Assembly (NCBI GenBank): GCA_964557855.1
Contig: CAZLBP010000012.1
Coordinates: 39,236 to 103,235, forward strand
Length of the DNA: 64,000 nt
Direction: 5' to 3'
DNA from: JAJRZL01 sp964557855
Lineage (GTDB): Bacteria; Zixibacteria; MSB-5A5; GN15; FEB-12
This document shows positions 9,101 to 17,906 of the stretch, in pieces. The first letter of the stretch is position 1. Every line of letters begins with the position of its first letter. The position numbers were made by a program, and so were the translations under genes. Under the pieces are notes generated by a model, which saw only the letters and a program-made list of their open reading frames with translations, was not told the DNA's origin and searched no databases.

Positions 9101-10336
9101 CTAAAACAGTTTCAGGGCTTGTACGGGTTGCAGGTTGGCGGCTCGACGGGCCGGGAAGAAGCCCGCCACCAAACCGACTATACCCAGGACTATCGTTACC
9201 ATCACAGCGCCCCACATATCAACGCTGGGAACGCCGACATAGTCTTCCAGGTGCAGCATGGGGAATACTTTCACGATACCGTATGCGAACGCGAAGCCCA
9301 GGACGCCACCCACGGCCGTAATGAGGAGTGTTTCGAATACGAATTGTCCCAGAATGGTCCCCTTCCTGGCCCCCAGCGCCATTTTGATGCCGATCTCTTT
9401 CGTGCGTTCCTCGAGGACCACGTTCATGATATTGGAGACGCCGATACCACCGGTTATCAACGTGGCCACGCCAATGCCGATCAGGAAGTACCGAAAGGCC
9501 GTGAAGAACGTTTTGAGGAAGGCGAAACCGCGACTGGTGTCCCAGATGCCCAGCGTCTCCGAGTCATCCGGATCGAACTTCATGCGGGCGCCCAATATCT
9601 CGAAAATTTCCTTCTTGGTCGTTTCCATGCTGATGGTCGGCTTGGCCTGGACGATGAAGAGGTTGATGTAGTTGCGCGACAGCATAGCCTGAAAGGTCGA
9701 AGACGGTATCCAGACGTGTCGGTTGTCCCGGCCGGTGTAGGAACTGTTTTGCTGTTTTTCTTTCATGACGCCGATAATCGTAAACGGTGTACCGTTCATG
9801 AGGACCTGTTCTCCCACCGCCCGTTTATCGCCAAAAAGATCATCTTTGAGCAGGTTACCGATAAACATCACCCGCCGCCTCTGGGCGATGTCCCGTTCGT
9901 TGATGAACCGCGAGCCCCGCTCGGGGATGATATTTCGCATTTCACCGAATTCCGGCCAGACGCCACCGACGTACCGAAGCGTATTCTCCTTGCCGTATTC
10001 AATGCGCACTCGCCAGGTTTGGAATTCCGGCGAAATGCGATGGATGGTCCGGGCGCGGCTCTTGAGATACTTGACATCTTCCTCGGTGAGGCGGATGTTC
10101 CGTCCGGCCGGCATGCCCGCATATTCCTTTGATGTTACCCCCGGCCAGATGATGGCAATATTGTCGCCCAGCCCTTTCTGCGATTTGATTTGCGATTCGG
10201 TAATCCCTTTGCCGAACGCGAAGAGCAGAACTATGGAACTGGTCCCCCAGAAAATCCCGAACATAGTCAAGGCGCTTCTCAGTTTTTGGCGCCGCAGATC
10301 GTTGAAGAACTGTTTCAATGATAAAAGGGGAACCAT
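9101..10336 (-). CDS. MacB-family ABC transporter permease (first of two)
   Basis: Inner-membrane permease of 411 residues with the same layout as the neighbouring permease: an N-terminal helix (SALTMFGIFWGTSSIVLLFAFG), a periplasmic MacB-PCD-like domain and three C-terminal helices. The cytoplasmic EERTKEIGIKMALGARKG loop is conserved. It follows the adaptor gene by 14 bp and precedes the second permease by 6 bp, so all three are co-transcribed. Having two different permeases with one ATPase suggests a heterodimeric MacB-like pump working with the HlyD-type adaptor and an outer-membrane TolC-like partner. No TolC homologue is encoded in the window. Confidence 0.92.
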   Translation of the reverse strand: MVPLLSLKQFFNDLRRQKLRSALTMFGIFWGTSSIVLLFAFGKGITESQIKSQKGLGDNIAIIWPGVTSKEYAGMPAGRNIRLTEEDVKYLKSRARTIHRISPEFQTWRVRIEYGKENTLRYVGGVWPEFGEMRNIIPERGSRFINERDIAQRRRVMFIGNLLKDDLFGDKRAVGEQVLMNGTPFTIIGVMKEKQQNSSYTGRDNRHVWIPSSTFQAMLSRNYINLFIVQAKPTISMETTKKEIFEILGARMKFDPDDSETLGIWDTSRGFAFLKTFFTAFRYFLIGIGVATLITGGIGVSNIMNVVLEERTKEIGIKMALGARKGTILGQFVFETLLITAVGGVLGFAFAYGIVKVFPMLHLEDYVGVPSVDMWGAVMVTIVLGIVGLVAGFFPARRAANLQPVQALKLF

Positions 10337-10350
10337 TGCTCAACAACCGT

Positions 10351-11451
10351 CTACAAGTCAGCCGTAATTTCCTTGGGTGGCCGCTCGACGAGCAGGTCGC
10401 CTTCGTCGACACCTTCTACAATCTCGAGGTTGATACCATCCGACAACCCGGTCGTCACTTCAACGGTCGAAATGATGCCGGAGGTGGTGTCCTGGATTTC
10501 CACCGAGGCAATCGAGTCTTCGAACGTCACCAGACGTTCCGGCACCAGCAGGATGTCCTCTTTCTTCGTGATAATGATATCCGCATTGGCGCTGTAACCG
10601 GCGCGGAGGAAGGTGTGTTCCAGGTCCTCGATTTCGATTTCCACTTCAAACAGGGTCGAGCCATCTTCTTTATGGGCTTTGGGGGAAATCTTGCGTACGA
10701 CACCGGGGATCTTCTCGTTCGGAATGGCGCCAATCTCGATCTCAGCCGGCATCCCTTCATTAACCTTGCCGACATCGATTTCGTCGACGTTGCCCTTGAA
10801 GATAAGCTTGTCCATCTGCGCCAGGGTCATCAGGTCGGTACCGGCTTGATAGGAAGTCAAGGGGACGATCGGATCGCCTTCTTCGACCAGCAGGGAGAGG
10901 ACGGTGCCGGAGGCGGGTGATTTGATGATATTGTCCACCGTTCGGTCGGCGATCTTAATGGTGCCGGATTCGATCAGGGAAAGTTTTTCGCGGGACAGCT
11001 TGAGGCGCAGTTCGGCTTCGTCATATATCGCCAGAGCCTGGTCGAATTCCTGTTGCGAAATCAGTTGACGGTCCTTCAGGGTCTTGGCTCGGTCAAACTC
11101 TCGTTTGGCGTTGTCGAACGTGACCTGATAAAGCTCTACCTGTCGCTTAGCTTCAGCGAATTCGACCGGGGTCGGGTCGGGTGCGATATCAAACAACGGA
11201 TCGCCTACCTGTACTTTGTCGCCGATATCCACAAAGGTCTTTCTGACGATGCCGGAGATTTTGGACTTGATCGATATTTCTTTCTCGGGCTCGATTCTGC
11301 CAACCGCCAGGGCTTTGTCGATGATCGAGCCTTTTTCGACGGGAAACGTCTTCACCCCTTCTTCTTTCTTCGCCGCTCCGTCGATTGCGAAGAACAGCAC
11401 GCCGCCTGCTATGGCTAGTATGAAAACCACGAGAACAACTTTTTTGACCAT
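10351..11451 (-). CDS. Efflux periplasmic adaptor (MacA/HlyD family)
   Basis: Membrane-fusion protein that would link the MacB-like permeases to an outer-membrane channel. The 366 residues start with a single anchor helix (VVLVVFILAIAGGVLFFAID). The first half of a lipoyl-like domain follows (ISGIVRKTFVDIGDKVQVGDPLF), then a coiled-coil hairpin at about residues 105-165 rich in Lys, Glu and Gln. The second lipoyl half (SPASGTVLSLLVEEGDPI) and beta-barrel and membrane-proximal domains complete it. This order is standard for MacA. It is the first gene of the minus-strand efflux operon; its promoter must lie in the gap shared with the divergent glycosyltransferase gene. Confidence 0.93.
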   Translation of the reverse strand: MVKKVVLVVFILAIAGGVLFFAIDGAAKKEEGVKTFPVEKGSIIDKALAVGRIEPEKEISIKSKISGIVRKTFVDIGDKVQVGDPLFDIAPDPTPVEFAEAKRQVELYQVTFDNAKREFDRAKTLKDRQLISQQEFDQALAIYDEAELRLKLSREKLSLIESGTIKIADRTVDNIIKSPASGTVLSLLVEEGDPIVPLTSYQAGTDLMTLAQMDKLIFKGNVDEIDVGKVNEGMPAEIEIGAIPNEKIPGVVRKISPKAHKEDGSTLFEVEIEIEDLEHTFLRAGYSANADIIITKKEDILLVPERLVTFEDSIASVEIQDTTSGIISTVEVTTGLSDGINLEIVEGVDEGDLLVERPPKEITADL

Positions 11452-11499
11452 TGACGGTATCTCCCACAGTGATTATGGCGATTAAACACTAATATTAAT

Positions 11500-11710
11500 T
11501 GCTTGTACGACCTCTCCACCGATTTGTTTCGCGGGGCAAACGACACCGAAGCAGGTTGGCTCCAGCAGTCAGGACCACATGGGTCTTGACCTGACTGACC
11601 AGCAGTCGGTTGTTGTCGGGCAGGTCTGCTTCGGACCTGCCGCCGGAGGACCGCAAGCCGCAGTCGAGGCGCCTGAAGGCAGGTCCGTTTCTGACTTTCC
11701 CTACATTTTC
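11500..11710. repeat. Intergenic hairpin repeats upstream of the glycosyltransferase
   Basis: The 398 bp gap between divergent genes contains stacked inverted repeats. One is GTCAGGACC..GGTC..GACCTGAC at about 11568-11595. Another is GGCAGGTC..GACCTGCC at 11619-11641. The second is nearly the reverse complement (one base different over 24) of a hairpin at 52569-52592. An open frame runs through these repeats into the glycosyltransferase, but its translation here looks like noise. Confidence 0.6.
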
Positions 11711-11849
11711 AATTGCGGTCGGCGATCACAAACGCCCTTCAACCTTCTTTATTTCCTGCCGAACCGATCCTTATGATAATTGTACAACAACTGACCGTGA
11801 ATTTCAAGTAATTGGTGAGATTATATCGAAAGTTGGTAAAGCTATCCCC

Positions 11850-12914
11850 ATGTCCCAGAACGGTTTAATTCTCGGTGATGCATCGCGTCAAATTGACGGC
11901 GCCAATACGTCTTCAATGGTTCTGCACCTTTACGGGACTCCGGCCGATTTTCAGTCAACTTTCGGTTCCAGCCGTCCGGACTCTCTCGCAAGCACTAAAA
12001 TCAGCCGTATTGCCCTCTGGGACTCAGTATCCGCTTTCCGGAGTCTGGTCTATCAATGGCGGGCGCTAAGGGACCTTGTAAAGACCCTCCCTTCGTACAA
12101 GACCGTGAATATCACTTTCTGTTCGGGCATGTCGTTTTTCAGGCAGGTGACGCCTTGTATCATCCTCGGTCGGTTTTTCGGCAAAGAGGTTGTCCTGAGC
12201 TACCGGAGCAATAAGGCGGAGGCTGAGCTGGACACGTATGGCCGCGCCTTTAGTCCCTTTTTCAGACTCTGTGACCGGATCGAAGTGCCTTGCCGCCACA
12301 CGGCCGGCGTCTTTCAGGATTTCGGTTATGAATCAACTGTGCGATTGCCGCAAGTAGATACGGTCCTCTTCCGGAGGCGTCTTATCAAGTCGGTTCAACC
12401 GCGGATACTGATCACCCGGTATCACGAACGGGGCAACAATATCACGGCCGCCATACGTGCCTTTAGGATGGTCAAACAGAAATACCCGCGCTCGGAGTTG
12501 GTTATTCTTGGTGACGGGCCGCGTCGACGGTATTTCGAGTGGTTGGTTGAAGACGAGAAGATCACCGGTGTTACGTTCGCCGGTCATGTCGATCGTACGG
12601 ACATGGCCAAAGATATGGCGGCGGCTGACGTGTATTTGAACTGCTCGTCACTCGATGGTCTACCCTTGTCATTGCTTGAGGCTCTTCATTCGGGCCTGCC
12701 GGTGATATCTTCGCCGGCCGGTGACATTCCTGCGATTATTGAAGATCACGTCACAGGTTTGCTTGAAGACAGCGCCAATCCGAGTCGGATTGCGGACAGG
12801 ATTATCGAACTGGTGGAGAATCCGACCCTGGTGGAGCGGCTGTCGGCCAATTCGGCGGAGGCGCTGGATACCCTGTACTCCACAGAGCGGCAGAGATCCG
12901 ACTCTAATTCTTAG
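11850..12914 (+). CDS. Glycosyltransferase, GT4-like, with atypical N-terminus
   Basis: Predicted cytoplasmic glycosyltransferase of the GT-B fold. The C-terminal half is a clear Glycos_transf_1 domain: ITRYHERGNN in place of the usual start of the nucleotide-sugar domain, LVILGDGPRRRYFE, VTFAGHVDRTDMA, and the donor-binding stretch SSLDGLPLSLLEALHSGLPVISSPAGDIPAIIEDHVTGLL with its acidic residues. The N-terminal acceptor domain is shorter than usual and lacks the glycine-rich PPxGG loop. The ATG at 11850 gives 354 residues but has no clear ribosome site, and the frame is open further upstream through repeat DNA. It may be N-terminally degraded or start at another codon. It is an orphan: no polysaccharide genes adjoin it. 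Confidence 0.72.
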   Translation: MSQNGLILGDASRQIDGANTSSMVLHLYGTPADFQSTFGSSRPDSLASTKISRIALWDSVSAFRSLVYQWRALRDLVKTLPSYKTVNITFCSGMSFFRQVTPCIILGRFFGKEVVLSYRSNKAEAELDTYGRAFSPFFRLCDRIEVPCRHTAGVFQDFGYESTVRLPQVDTVLFRRRLIKSVQPRILITRYHERGNNITAAIRAFRMVKQKYPRSELVILGDGPRRRYFEWLVEDEKITGVTFAGHVDRTDMAKDMAAADVYLNCSSLDGLPLSLLEALHSGLPVISSPAGDIPAIIEDHVTGLLEDSANPSRIADRIIELVENPTLVERLSANSAEALDTLYSTERQRSDSNS

Positions 12915-12935
12915 AGGCAAAGAGATTACGTCGTC

Positions 12936-12951
12936 GTCCGCCGCGGCGGAC
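12936..12951. repeat. Perfect 16 bp palindrome after glycosyltransferase gene
   Basis: GTCCGCCG followed directly by CGGCGGAC, 21 bp past the stop codon, then CTCCTCGGAATGACA, which resembles the flank of the ATTCCCGC hairpin family. There is no T-run, so it is not a typical terminator; it fits the intergenic hairpin repeats seen elsewhere in the window. Confidence 0.5.
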
Positions 12952-13021
12952 TCCTCGGAATGACAGCACCGGACTTTTTCAAAGGACTCCGGTGCCCACA
13001 ACTCTCAGCCCCAAACCCCGT

Positions 13022-13050
13022 TTGACATTATCACCACGTGAACTTACCAT
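13022..13050 (+). promoter_or_regulatory. Possible sigma-70 promoter for acyl-CoA dehydrogenase gene
   Basis: TTGACA at 13022-13027 and TACCAT at 13045-13050, separated by 17 bp, about 48 bp before the chosen start codon. The -35 box is consensus, the -10 box is two bases off. Similar TTGACA/TAnnnT pairs precede other genes in this window. Confidence 0.45.
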
Positions 13051-13097
13051 TGCAGCAGTGTGTTGTGAATCATAGTCAAAAAGGAGATACATTGCTG

Positions 13098-14297
13098 ATG
13101 ATAGACTTTACGTTTACCGAAGACCAACTGGCGGTACGAGATATGGCCCGCGAGGTGGCTACAAAGGTAGTGGCGCCAACCATAACCGAATTTGACCGTT
13201 CCCAGAAGCTGAATCCGGACCTGTTGCCGGCCATGTCCGATGCCAACTTGCTGGGCTTCTGTATACCCGAACAGTACGGCGGCCTGGGGATGGACTACAT
13301 CTCGCTCGGGCTGGCCTCGGAGGAACTGGAATACGCCGATACCTCGGCGCGCGTGGTGCTCTCGGTGCATATCGGCCTGTTCTCGCTGCCGGTACTGACC
13401 TGGGCCGGTGAGGAACTCAAGCAAAAGTACCTGGTGCCGGCGGCAAAGGGTGAGAAGATCGCTACGTTCGGCCTGACGGAGCCGGCGGCCGGCTCGGATG
13501 CGGTCGGTATTCAGTCGACCGCCGTCAAAGACGGTGACCACTACATTCTCAATGGTGAGAAGATGTGGATTTCGCTGGCAGATCTGGCTGACTACTTCCT
13601 GATATTCGCGTGGACCGATCTGGAAAAGAAAAAGAAGCGCGATCACTCCGGCCTGTCCGCCTTCATTGTCGAGCGGGCGTACGATGGTATCAGTACCGGT
13701 ACGATCCACGGCAAGCTGGGTGTACGGGCCGGGAACACCGGGTACATCTCGTACCAGGACGTCAAAGTGCCCGGGGAGAACCTCGTTTACGAAGAGGGAC
13801 AGGGATTCAAGGTGGCCATGTTCTGTCTGGATCAGGGGCGGTACACGGTGGCGGCCGGATCATGCGGCTTGATCAAGGCCTGCCGCGATGCTTGTGTCAA
13901 TTATGCTCTGGAGCGTAAAACGTTTGAGCGCCCGATCGGGGAGCATCAACTCGTCAAGCAGATGATCGCCAATATGGAGGCCGGCTATGAATACAGCTCC
14001 TATCTCTGGATGAAGGCCGGCTGGCTCAAAAACCAGGGCAAACGCTCCACGAAAGCAACTTCGCTGGCGAAATGGATCGCCTGTCGCGAGGCGGAAGAAT
14101 CGGCGGCCAACGCCGTGCAGGTGTTCGGGGCATACGGCTTCTCGGACGAATACCCGGTGGAGCGCTTTTACCGCAACGCGAAGGGAGCCTCGATATACGA
14201 AGGCACGCGCGAGGTGCACACATTGATGCAAGCGGACTATGCTCTGGGCGTTCGCCAGGAAAAGGAACTGGAGCGGGACTTGCCGGCGGTGGGGTGA
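13098..14297 (+). CDS. Acyl-CoA dehydrogenase
   Basis: FAD-dependent enzyme that oxidises acyl-CoA to enoyl-CoA in fatty-acid or amino-acid breakdown. The 399 residues follow the ACAD layout: N-terminal helical domain (FTEDQLAVRDMAREVA), middle beta domain with FGLTEPAAGSDA and WISLADLADYF, and C-terminal helical domain. The catalytic base is E368 in the IYEGT motif, the position used in medium-chain and glutaryl-CoA dehydrogenases. Overall it looks most like short/branched-chain or glutaryl-type enzymes, but substrate cannot be assigned. The start is ATG 13098, with AAGGAG at 13081-13086; a TTG at 13092 is an alternative. No electron-transfer flavoprotein or other beta-oxidation gene is adjacent. 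Confidence 0.94.
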   Translation: MIDFTFTEDQLAVRDMAREVATKVVAPTITEFDRSQKLNPDLLPAMSDANLLGFCIPEQYGGLGMDYISLGLASEELEYADTSARVVLSVHIGLFSLPVLTWAGEELKQKYLVPAAKGEKIATFGLTEPAAGSDAVGIQSTAVKDGDHYILNGEKMWISLADLADYFLIFAWTDLEKKKKRDHSGLSAFIVERAYDGISTGTIHGKLGVRAGNTGYISYQDVKVPGENLVYEEGQGFKVAMFCLDQGRYTVAAGSCGLIKACRDACVNYALERKTFERPIGEHQLVKQMIANMEAGYEYSSYLWMKAGWLKNQGKRSTKATSLAKWIACREAEESAANAVQVFGAYGFSDEYPVERFYRNAKGASIYEGTREVHTLMQADYALGVRQEKELERDLPAVG

Positions 14298-14417
14298 CAA
14301 TAGGTATCCATGTCGCCACATGCCTCGCTTGTCGCGATTGACATTATCTTGACACCCCGCCCGCCCCCTGCGTTCATTTCCTCAGCCGATACATAGACTC
14401 ATAACGAAAGGATTAAC

Positions 14418-15254
14418 ATGAAGAAACTGGTGTGTGGTGTGGCTGTGCTGGCGCTGCTGTTCGTCTCCGGCTGTTTCGATTACGAAGAAATGCTGGTGAT
14501 TGATGACAACGGCTCCGGGACTATTCAGATGAAGTTTGCGATGGACAAGGCGTTCTTCGATCAGATGGAGGCGATGGGCGAAAGTATGGGGGACGAAGAG
14601 GCCGAGGAGGAACCGGTTGAGGAGATGTTCTCGCGGTCCCAGATTGAGCAGTCGCTCGAAGAGCAGGGGTTAGATATCGAGCTGATTTCATTCGATTCAT
14701 CGGAGACCGAGGAATCCCGTATCTGGAATATGAAGTTCGCCTTCAAGGATATCTCGCAGATTGCGAATATTAACAACTCATTATCGTCGGAAGAAGATCA
14801 AGACCTCGAGTTTGGGGGCGATCAGGAAGTCCACTATGCTCAGCAGGATGACGGTACGTGGTTGTTCGAGCGGTCACTGGGCGGGGGAGAATCGATGGCG
14901 CCGCCGGCAGATTTCGAAGGGGATACCGAGGATGAACCGGCAGTAGAAGAAGGTGCGGCAGCAACGGCTGAAGAGGAGGACACGGCGATTGCGGACGACC
15001 AGGCAGACAGTGATATGAGCACCGAAGAAGGGGGTATGGATGATTTCGCCGATGCCATGGCGGAGATGGCGGCGCAGATGGCGAAAATGATGGAGGGTCT
15101 GGAGAAGCACAAGATGCAGTTCAGTGTCACCTTTCCCGGCAAGATCCTCGAATCAAACGCCACCAAAGTCGAGGGCAACACGGCTACCTGGGAGTACAGC
15201 CTGATGGAGCTGTCATCGAATCCCCCGAAACAACGCGCGGTGATCGAGCCGTAG
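14418..15254 (+). CDS. Acidic lipoprotein of unknown function
   Basis: Predicted lipoprotein of 278 residues: a basic N-terminus, a hydrophobic stretch and the lipobox VSGC with Cys at residue 19. The mature part begins FDYEEMLVIDDNGSGTIQMKFAMD, resembling proteins that carry an LppM-like beta domain with a DxxGSG turn, but the match is only suggestive. Two strongly acidic low-complexity stretches (about residues 55-75 and 165-205, rich in Glu, Asp and Ala) interrupt it. A methionine-rich helix (DAMAEMAAQMAKMMEGLEKHKM) precedes the C-terminal beta segment. AACGAAAGGATTAAC before the ATG supplies a ribosome site. It is a single gene, convergent with rluB. Confidence 0.8.
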   Translation: MKKLVCGVAVLALLFVSGCFDYEEMLVIDDNGSGTIQMKFAMDKAFFDQMEAMGESMGDEEAEEEPVEEMFSRSQIEQSLEEQGLDIELISFDSSETEESRIWNMKFAFKDISQIANINNSLSSEEDQDLEFGGDQEVHYAQQDDGTWLFERSLGGGESMAPPADFEGDTEDEPAVEEGAAATAEEEDTAIADDQADSDMSTEEGGMDDFADAMAEMAAQMAKMMEGLEKHKMQFSVTFPGKILESNATKVEGNTATWEYSLMELSSNPPKQRAVIEP

Positions 15255-15363
15255 AGTTTCTGTACAGAGCTATTATGTTGTGGCATTACGCAATGGCGAG
15301 CCTTTGTATCCTGGAACAGGGGTACCGAACCGGACGACTGTCACTGTTCGCGTCATTGTCAGA

Positions 15364-16092
15364 CTACTTCAACCCCACCTGGATTTTCAAGTGCCTTACT
15401 TCGCCTTCGGTCAGCGTCCGCCACTTCCCGGGCGACAGGCCCTTGACGGCTATTCCGCCGAACTCGACACGTTTCAGTTTCTGGACCGGGTGACCGGTCG
15501 CTTCACACAACTGGCGCACCTCCCGCTTGCGCCCCTCCGTAAGCGTCAGCCGCAGGCGGGTGGTTCTGCGACTGTACTCCAGCACACGTACGAGAGCTCG
15601 GCCGACAGCCCCGTCTTCGAGCTCCACGCCGCGCGCAATCAGGTCACCGTCCGCGCGCTGGAACTTCCCCTTCACGACTGCCTCGTAGACTTTTTTCACG
15701 TTGTATTTGGGATGAGTCAGGCGGTAGGCCAGGTCGCCGTCATTGGTCAGAAGCAGGACGCCTTCGGTGTCAAAATCGAGCCGTCCGACCGGATAAACCC
15801 GGTGCGGGAACTCCCTGAGCAGTTGCGCCACGGTCTTCCGTTTGAACGGATCATGCAGTGTCGTCATCACCTCGCGGGGTTTATACAGCAAAAGATACAC
15901 CTTCTCGGTGACCGGGTTGACCTCCGTGCCATCGACCTCAACTACGTCCTTGTCTTCATCGATAATCGTGCCGACTTGTTCGATAGTCTCGCCGTTGACG
16001 CTTATGCGTCCCTCTTCCACCATCGCCTCTGCACCGCGTCGGGACGTTACGCCGCATTGAGAAAGGTATTTGCTGATCCGAATCAAAACCAC
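15364..16092 (-). CDS. rluB: Ribosomal large-subunit pseudouridine synthase B family
   Basis: RsuA/RluB/E/F-family enzyme that converts a uridine in rRNA to pseudouridine. The 242 residues start with an S4 RNA-binding domain (RISKYLSQCGVTSRRGAEAMVEEGRISVNG, residues 5-34), followed by the catalytic domain with the GRLDFDTEGVLLLTNDG motif; D106 is the expected catalytic Asp. The KREVRQLCEATGHPV segment near the C-terminus is also conserved. It lies 99 bp downstream of scpB on the minus strand, a common scpA-scpB-rluB order, but a strong hairpin terminator sits in the gap. Confidence 0.93.
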   Translation of the reverse strand: MVLIRISKYLSQCGVTSRRGAEAMVEEGRISVNGETIEQVGTIIDEDKDVVEVDGTEVNPVTEKVYLLLYKPREVMTTLHDPFKRKTVAQLLREFPHRVYPVGRLDFDTEGVLLLTNDGDLAYRLTHPKYNVKKVYEAVVKGKFQRADGDLIARGVELEDGAVGRALVRVLEYSRRTTRLRLTLTEGRKREVRQLCEATGHPVQKLKRVEFGGIAVKGLSPGKWRTLTEGEVRHLKIQVGLK

Positions 16093-16141
16093 CTACCCGA
16101 AGGATTCGCCTAATGTAAGCGATTCCAAAATCCATATCAAA

Positions 16142-16168
16142 AAGCCATAGAACAAGATTCTATGGCTT
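16142..16168 (-). terminator. Intrinsic terminator downstream of scpB
   Basis: An 11 bp perfect stem (AAGCCATAGAA / TTCTATGGCTT) with a five-base loop; on the minus strand the stem runs straight into a T-run (GGCTTTTTGAT). It lies 24 bp past the scpB stop codon and before rluB, so rluB expression would need read-through or its own promoter. Confidence 0.8.
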
Positions 16169-16191
16169 ATTACTACGCTTATATAACGAAA

Positions 16192-17025
16192 TCAGCGAGA
16201 GATTTCAAGCGGCACGTCGTTTTCCTCGGAAGGCCTGTCATCGGCGTCGGCTTCCCGGTCCGGAGTCTCTTCGTCGGAAGCATTGCTGTCCGAATTCTCC
16301 TCGAGATCAGCGGAATCAGAATCCTCCTCATCATGTTCTGCAGCCGAACCGTCAGTGGGTGTGTCATCTTCATCCTCGGGCTCGTCACGGATCCTGGGAT
16401 CAAAGGTCCCGTCGGCGACATTGAGTTTGTGCTGCGTCGCCGCATCCAGGCTCACGTGGTCGAACTGGAGCTGCATGGAATCATCCTCGGATTCCTTCAA
16501 CATCTCCTCGATCTCGGACATCTTCGGTAAATCATCCAGCCGCGCCAGCCCGAAGAATTTGAGGAACTCGCTCGTCGTGCCGTACTGCAAGGGACGGCCG
16601 ATCTTGTCGGCCCGGCCGGTGATCGTAATCAGCTTCTTTTCCAGCAGTGTGTGTAGGACACCGTCCGAGGCTACGCCGCGAATATGCTCGATTTCGGTTT
16701 TGGTGACCGGCTGACGGTACGCTACAATGGCGGCTGTTTCCAGCGCCGCCCGCGTCAGCCGCATTTTCCGCTGCCGTTTGAACAACTCCTGCACGTAGCC
16801 GGTGTACTCGGGGACGATATAGAATTGATACCCGCCGGCCAGCTCGCGAATGCGAAAGGACGAACCGGACTGCATGTAGCGGTTGTTCAACTCCGCCACT
16901 GCCTGGCCCACTCCCCGCGGGCTGAGTCCGTCAACAACGGCGGCAATTTTGTTGCCCGGCAGCGGCTCCGGCGCCGCCAGTATGAGAGCTTCTACGATCG
17001 AGCTCTTTGTTCCATTTTCCATCAA
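16192..17025 (-). CDS. scpB: Segregation and condensation protein B
   Basis: Winged-helix kleisin-associated subunit of the SMC-ScpAB condensin that compacts and segregates the chromosome. The family core is residues 1-185: EALILAAPEPLP, the GGYQF beta hairpin, and the strongly conserved LTRAALETAAIVAYRQPVTKTEIEHIRGV segment. Residues from about 200 to 277 form an extra, very acidic tail (runs of Asp, Glu and Ser) not found in the compact family members. It overlaps the end of scpA by four bases, so the two are translationally coupled. A terminator follows. Confidence 0.95.
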   Translation of the reverse strand: MMENGTKSSIVEALILAAPEPLPGNKIAAVVDGLSPRGVGQAVAELNNRYMQSGSSFRIRELAGGYQFYIVPEYTGYVQELFKRQRKMRLTRAALETAAIVAYRQPVTKTEIEHIRGVASDGVLHTLLEKKLITITGRADKIGRPLQYGTTSEFLKFFGLARLDDLPKMSEIEEMLKESEDDSMQLQFDHVSLDAATQHKLNVADGTFDPRIRDEPEDEDDTPTDGSAAEHDEEDSDSADLEENSDSNASDEETPDREADADDRPSEENDVPLEISR

Positions 17026-17822
17026 GTGATCACCGCTTCCTTCACAGGTTCCGTTTCCAGATAGCTTTCGCCCGCACCTTGTTCCTCCGCGAATCTCCGG
17101 CCCTTGTATACTCGTACTTCAGCGAACGGTTTGGACTGATACACCCGTATCCGATTGGTCCGTACGAGCTCCAGCAACGCGATGAACGTCACGATCGCGA
17201 CCATCCGTCGCGGTACATCAGCGAACAACTCCATAAATGTCGCGTGTTCCCGATCCCGCAGGTACTCGAGCACCGCCTGTATGCGTTCCTCGATAGTCAC
17301 CCGCACCGGGTCAACCTGATGAAACGTCTCCTCCCGTCGCCTGTCCAGCACCTGACGAAAGGCGGTGAGCAGGTCGAAGAGCGTCGTGTCCGGCAGATAT
17401 TCAACCTTGGGATCGATCCGGGACACCGGGGACGGCGGTACGTAGTGACGTTCCTCTATGAGCGCCTTTTCGCGCAGGATTTCGCTCGCTTCCCGATACT
17501 TCTTGTACTCCATTAGGGCCATGATCAACTCTTCCCGCGGATCGAATTCGTCCGGATCGTCCTCATCATGAGGCAGAAGCAGCCGCGCCTTGATGCGGAT
17601 AAGGGTGGCCGCCATAAGCACGAATTCGCCCGCCACTTCGAGATTGAGCTCGGTCATGAGCTCCAGGTACTTCAGATACTGTCTGGTAATGCGGGCAATC
17701 GGGATATCATAGATATCCACCTCCTCTTTCCTGATCAAATACAATAAAAGGTCAAGAGGACCGCTGAACACCGGCAGGCTCACCTGGTACTGTTCCGTCT
17801 GTTGGACTGTCGCCGTTGTCAC
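17022..17822 (-). CDS. scpA: Segregation and condensation protein A
   Basis: Kleisin subunit of the bacterial condensin; bridges the SMC heads and binds ScpB. The 266-residue protein has the family N-terminus (PVFSGPLDLLLYLIRKEEVDIYDIPIARIT) that binds the SMC neck, a central helical linker (EYKKYREASEILRE) and a C-terminal winged-helix region (RRMVAIVTFIALLELVRTNRIRVYQ). Length is typical. It is followed immediately by scpB, with a four-base overlap, and preceded by trpS 84 bp upstream on the same strand. The gap to trpS contains four GGTAGTT/C-AGCTAC-like short tandem units at about 17860-17920. Confidence 0.95.
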   Translation of the reverse strand: MTTATVQQTEQYQVSLPVFSGPLDLLLYLIRKEEVDIYDIPIARITRQYLKYLELMTELNLEVAGEFVLMAATLIRIKARLLLPHDEDDPDEFDPREELIMALMEYKKYREASEILREKALIEERHYVPPSPVSRIDPKVEYLPDTTLFDLLTAFRQVLDRRREETFHQVDPVRVTIEERIQAVLEYLRDREHATFMELFADVPRRMVAIVTFIALLELVRTNRIRVYQSKPFAEVRVYKGRRFAEEQGAGESYLETEPVKEAVIT

Positions 17823-17906
17823 TTAGTTCTCCTTCATCTCTGCCTGGCCCGGTTATCCTCGGTAATTCACCTACCTTCGGTAGTTCAGCTACCCGCGGTA
17901 GCTCGG

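Noticed and set aside
11610..11849. Upstream extension of the glycosyltransferase frame
   Set aside because: It translates hairpin repeat DNA and has no family similarity; kept only as an uncertainty about the start.
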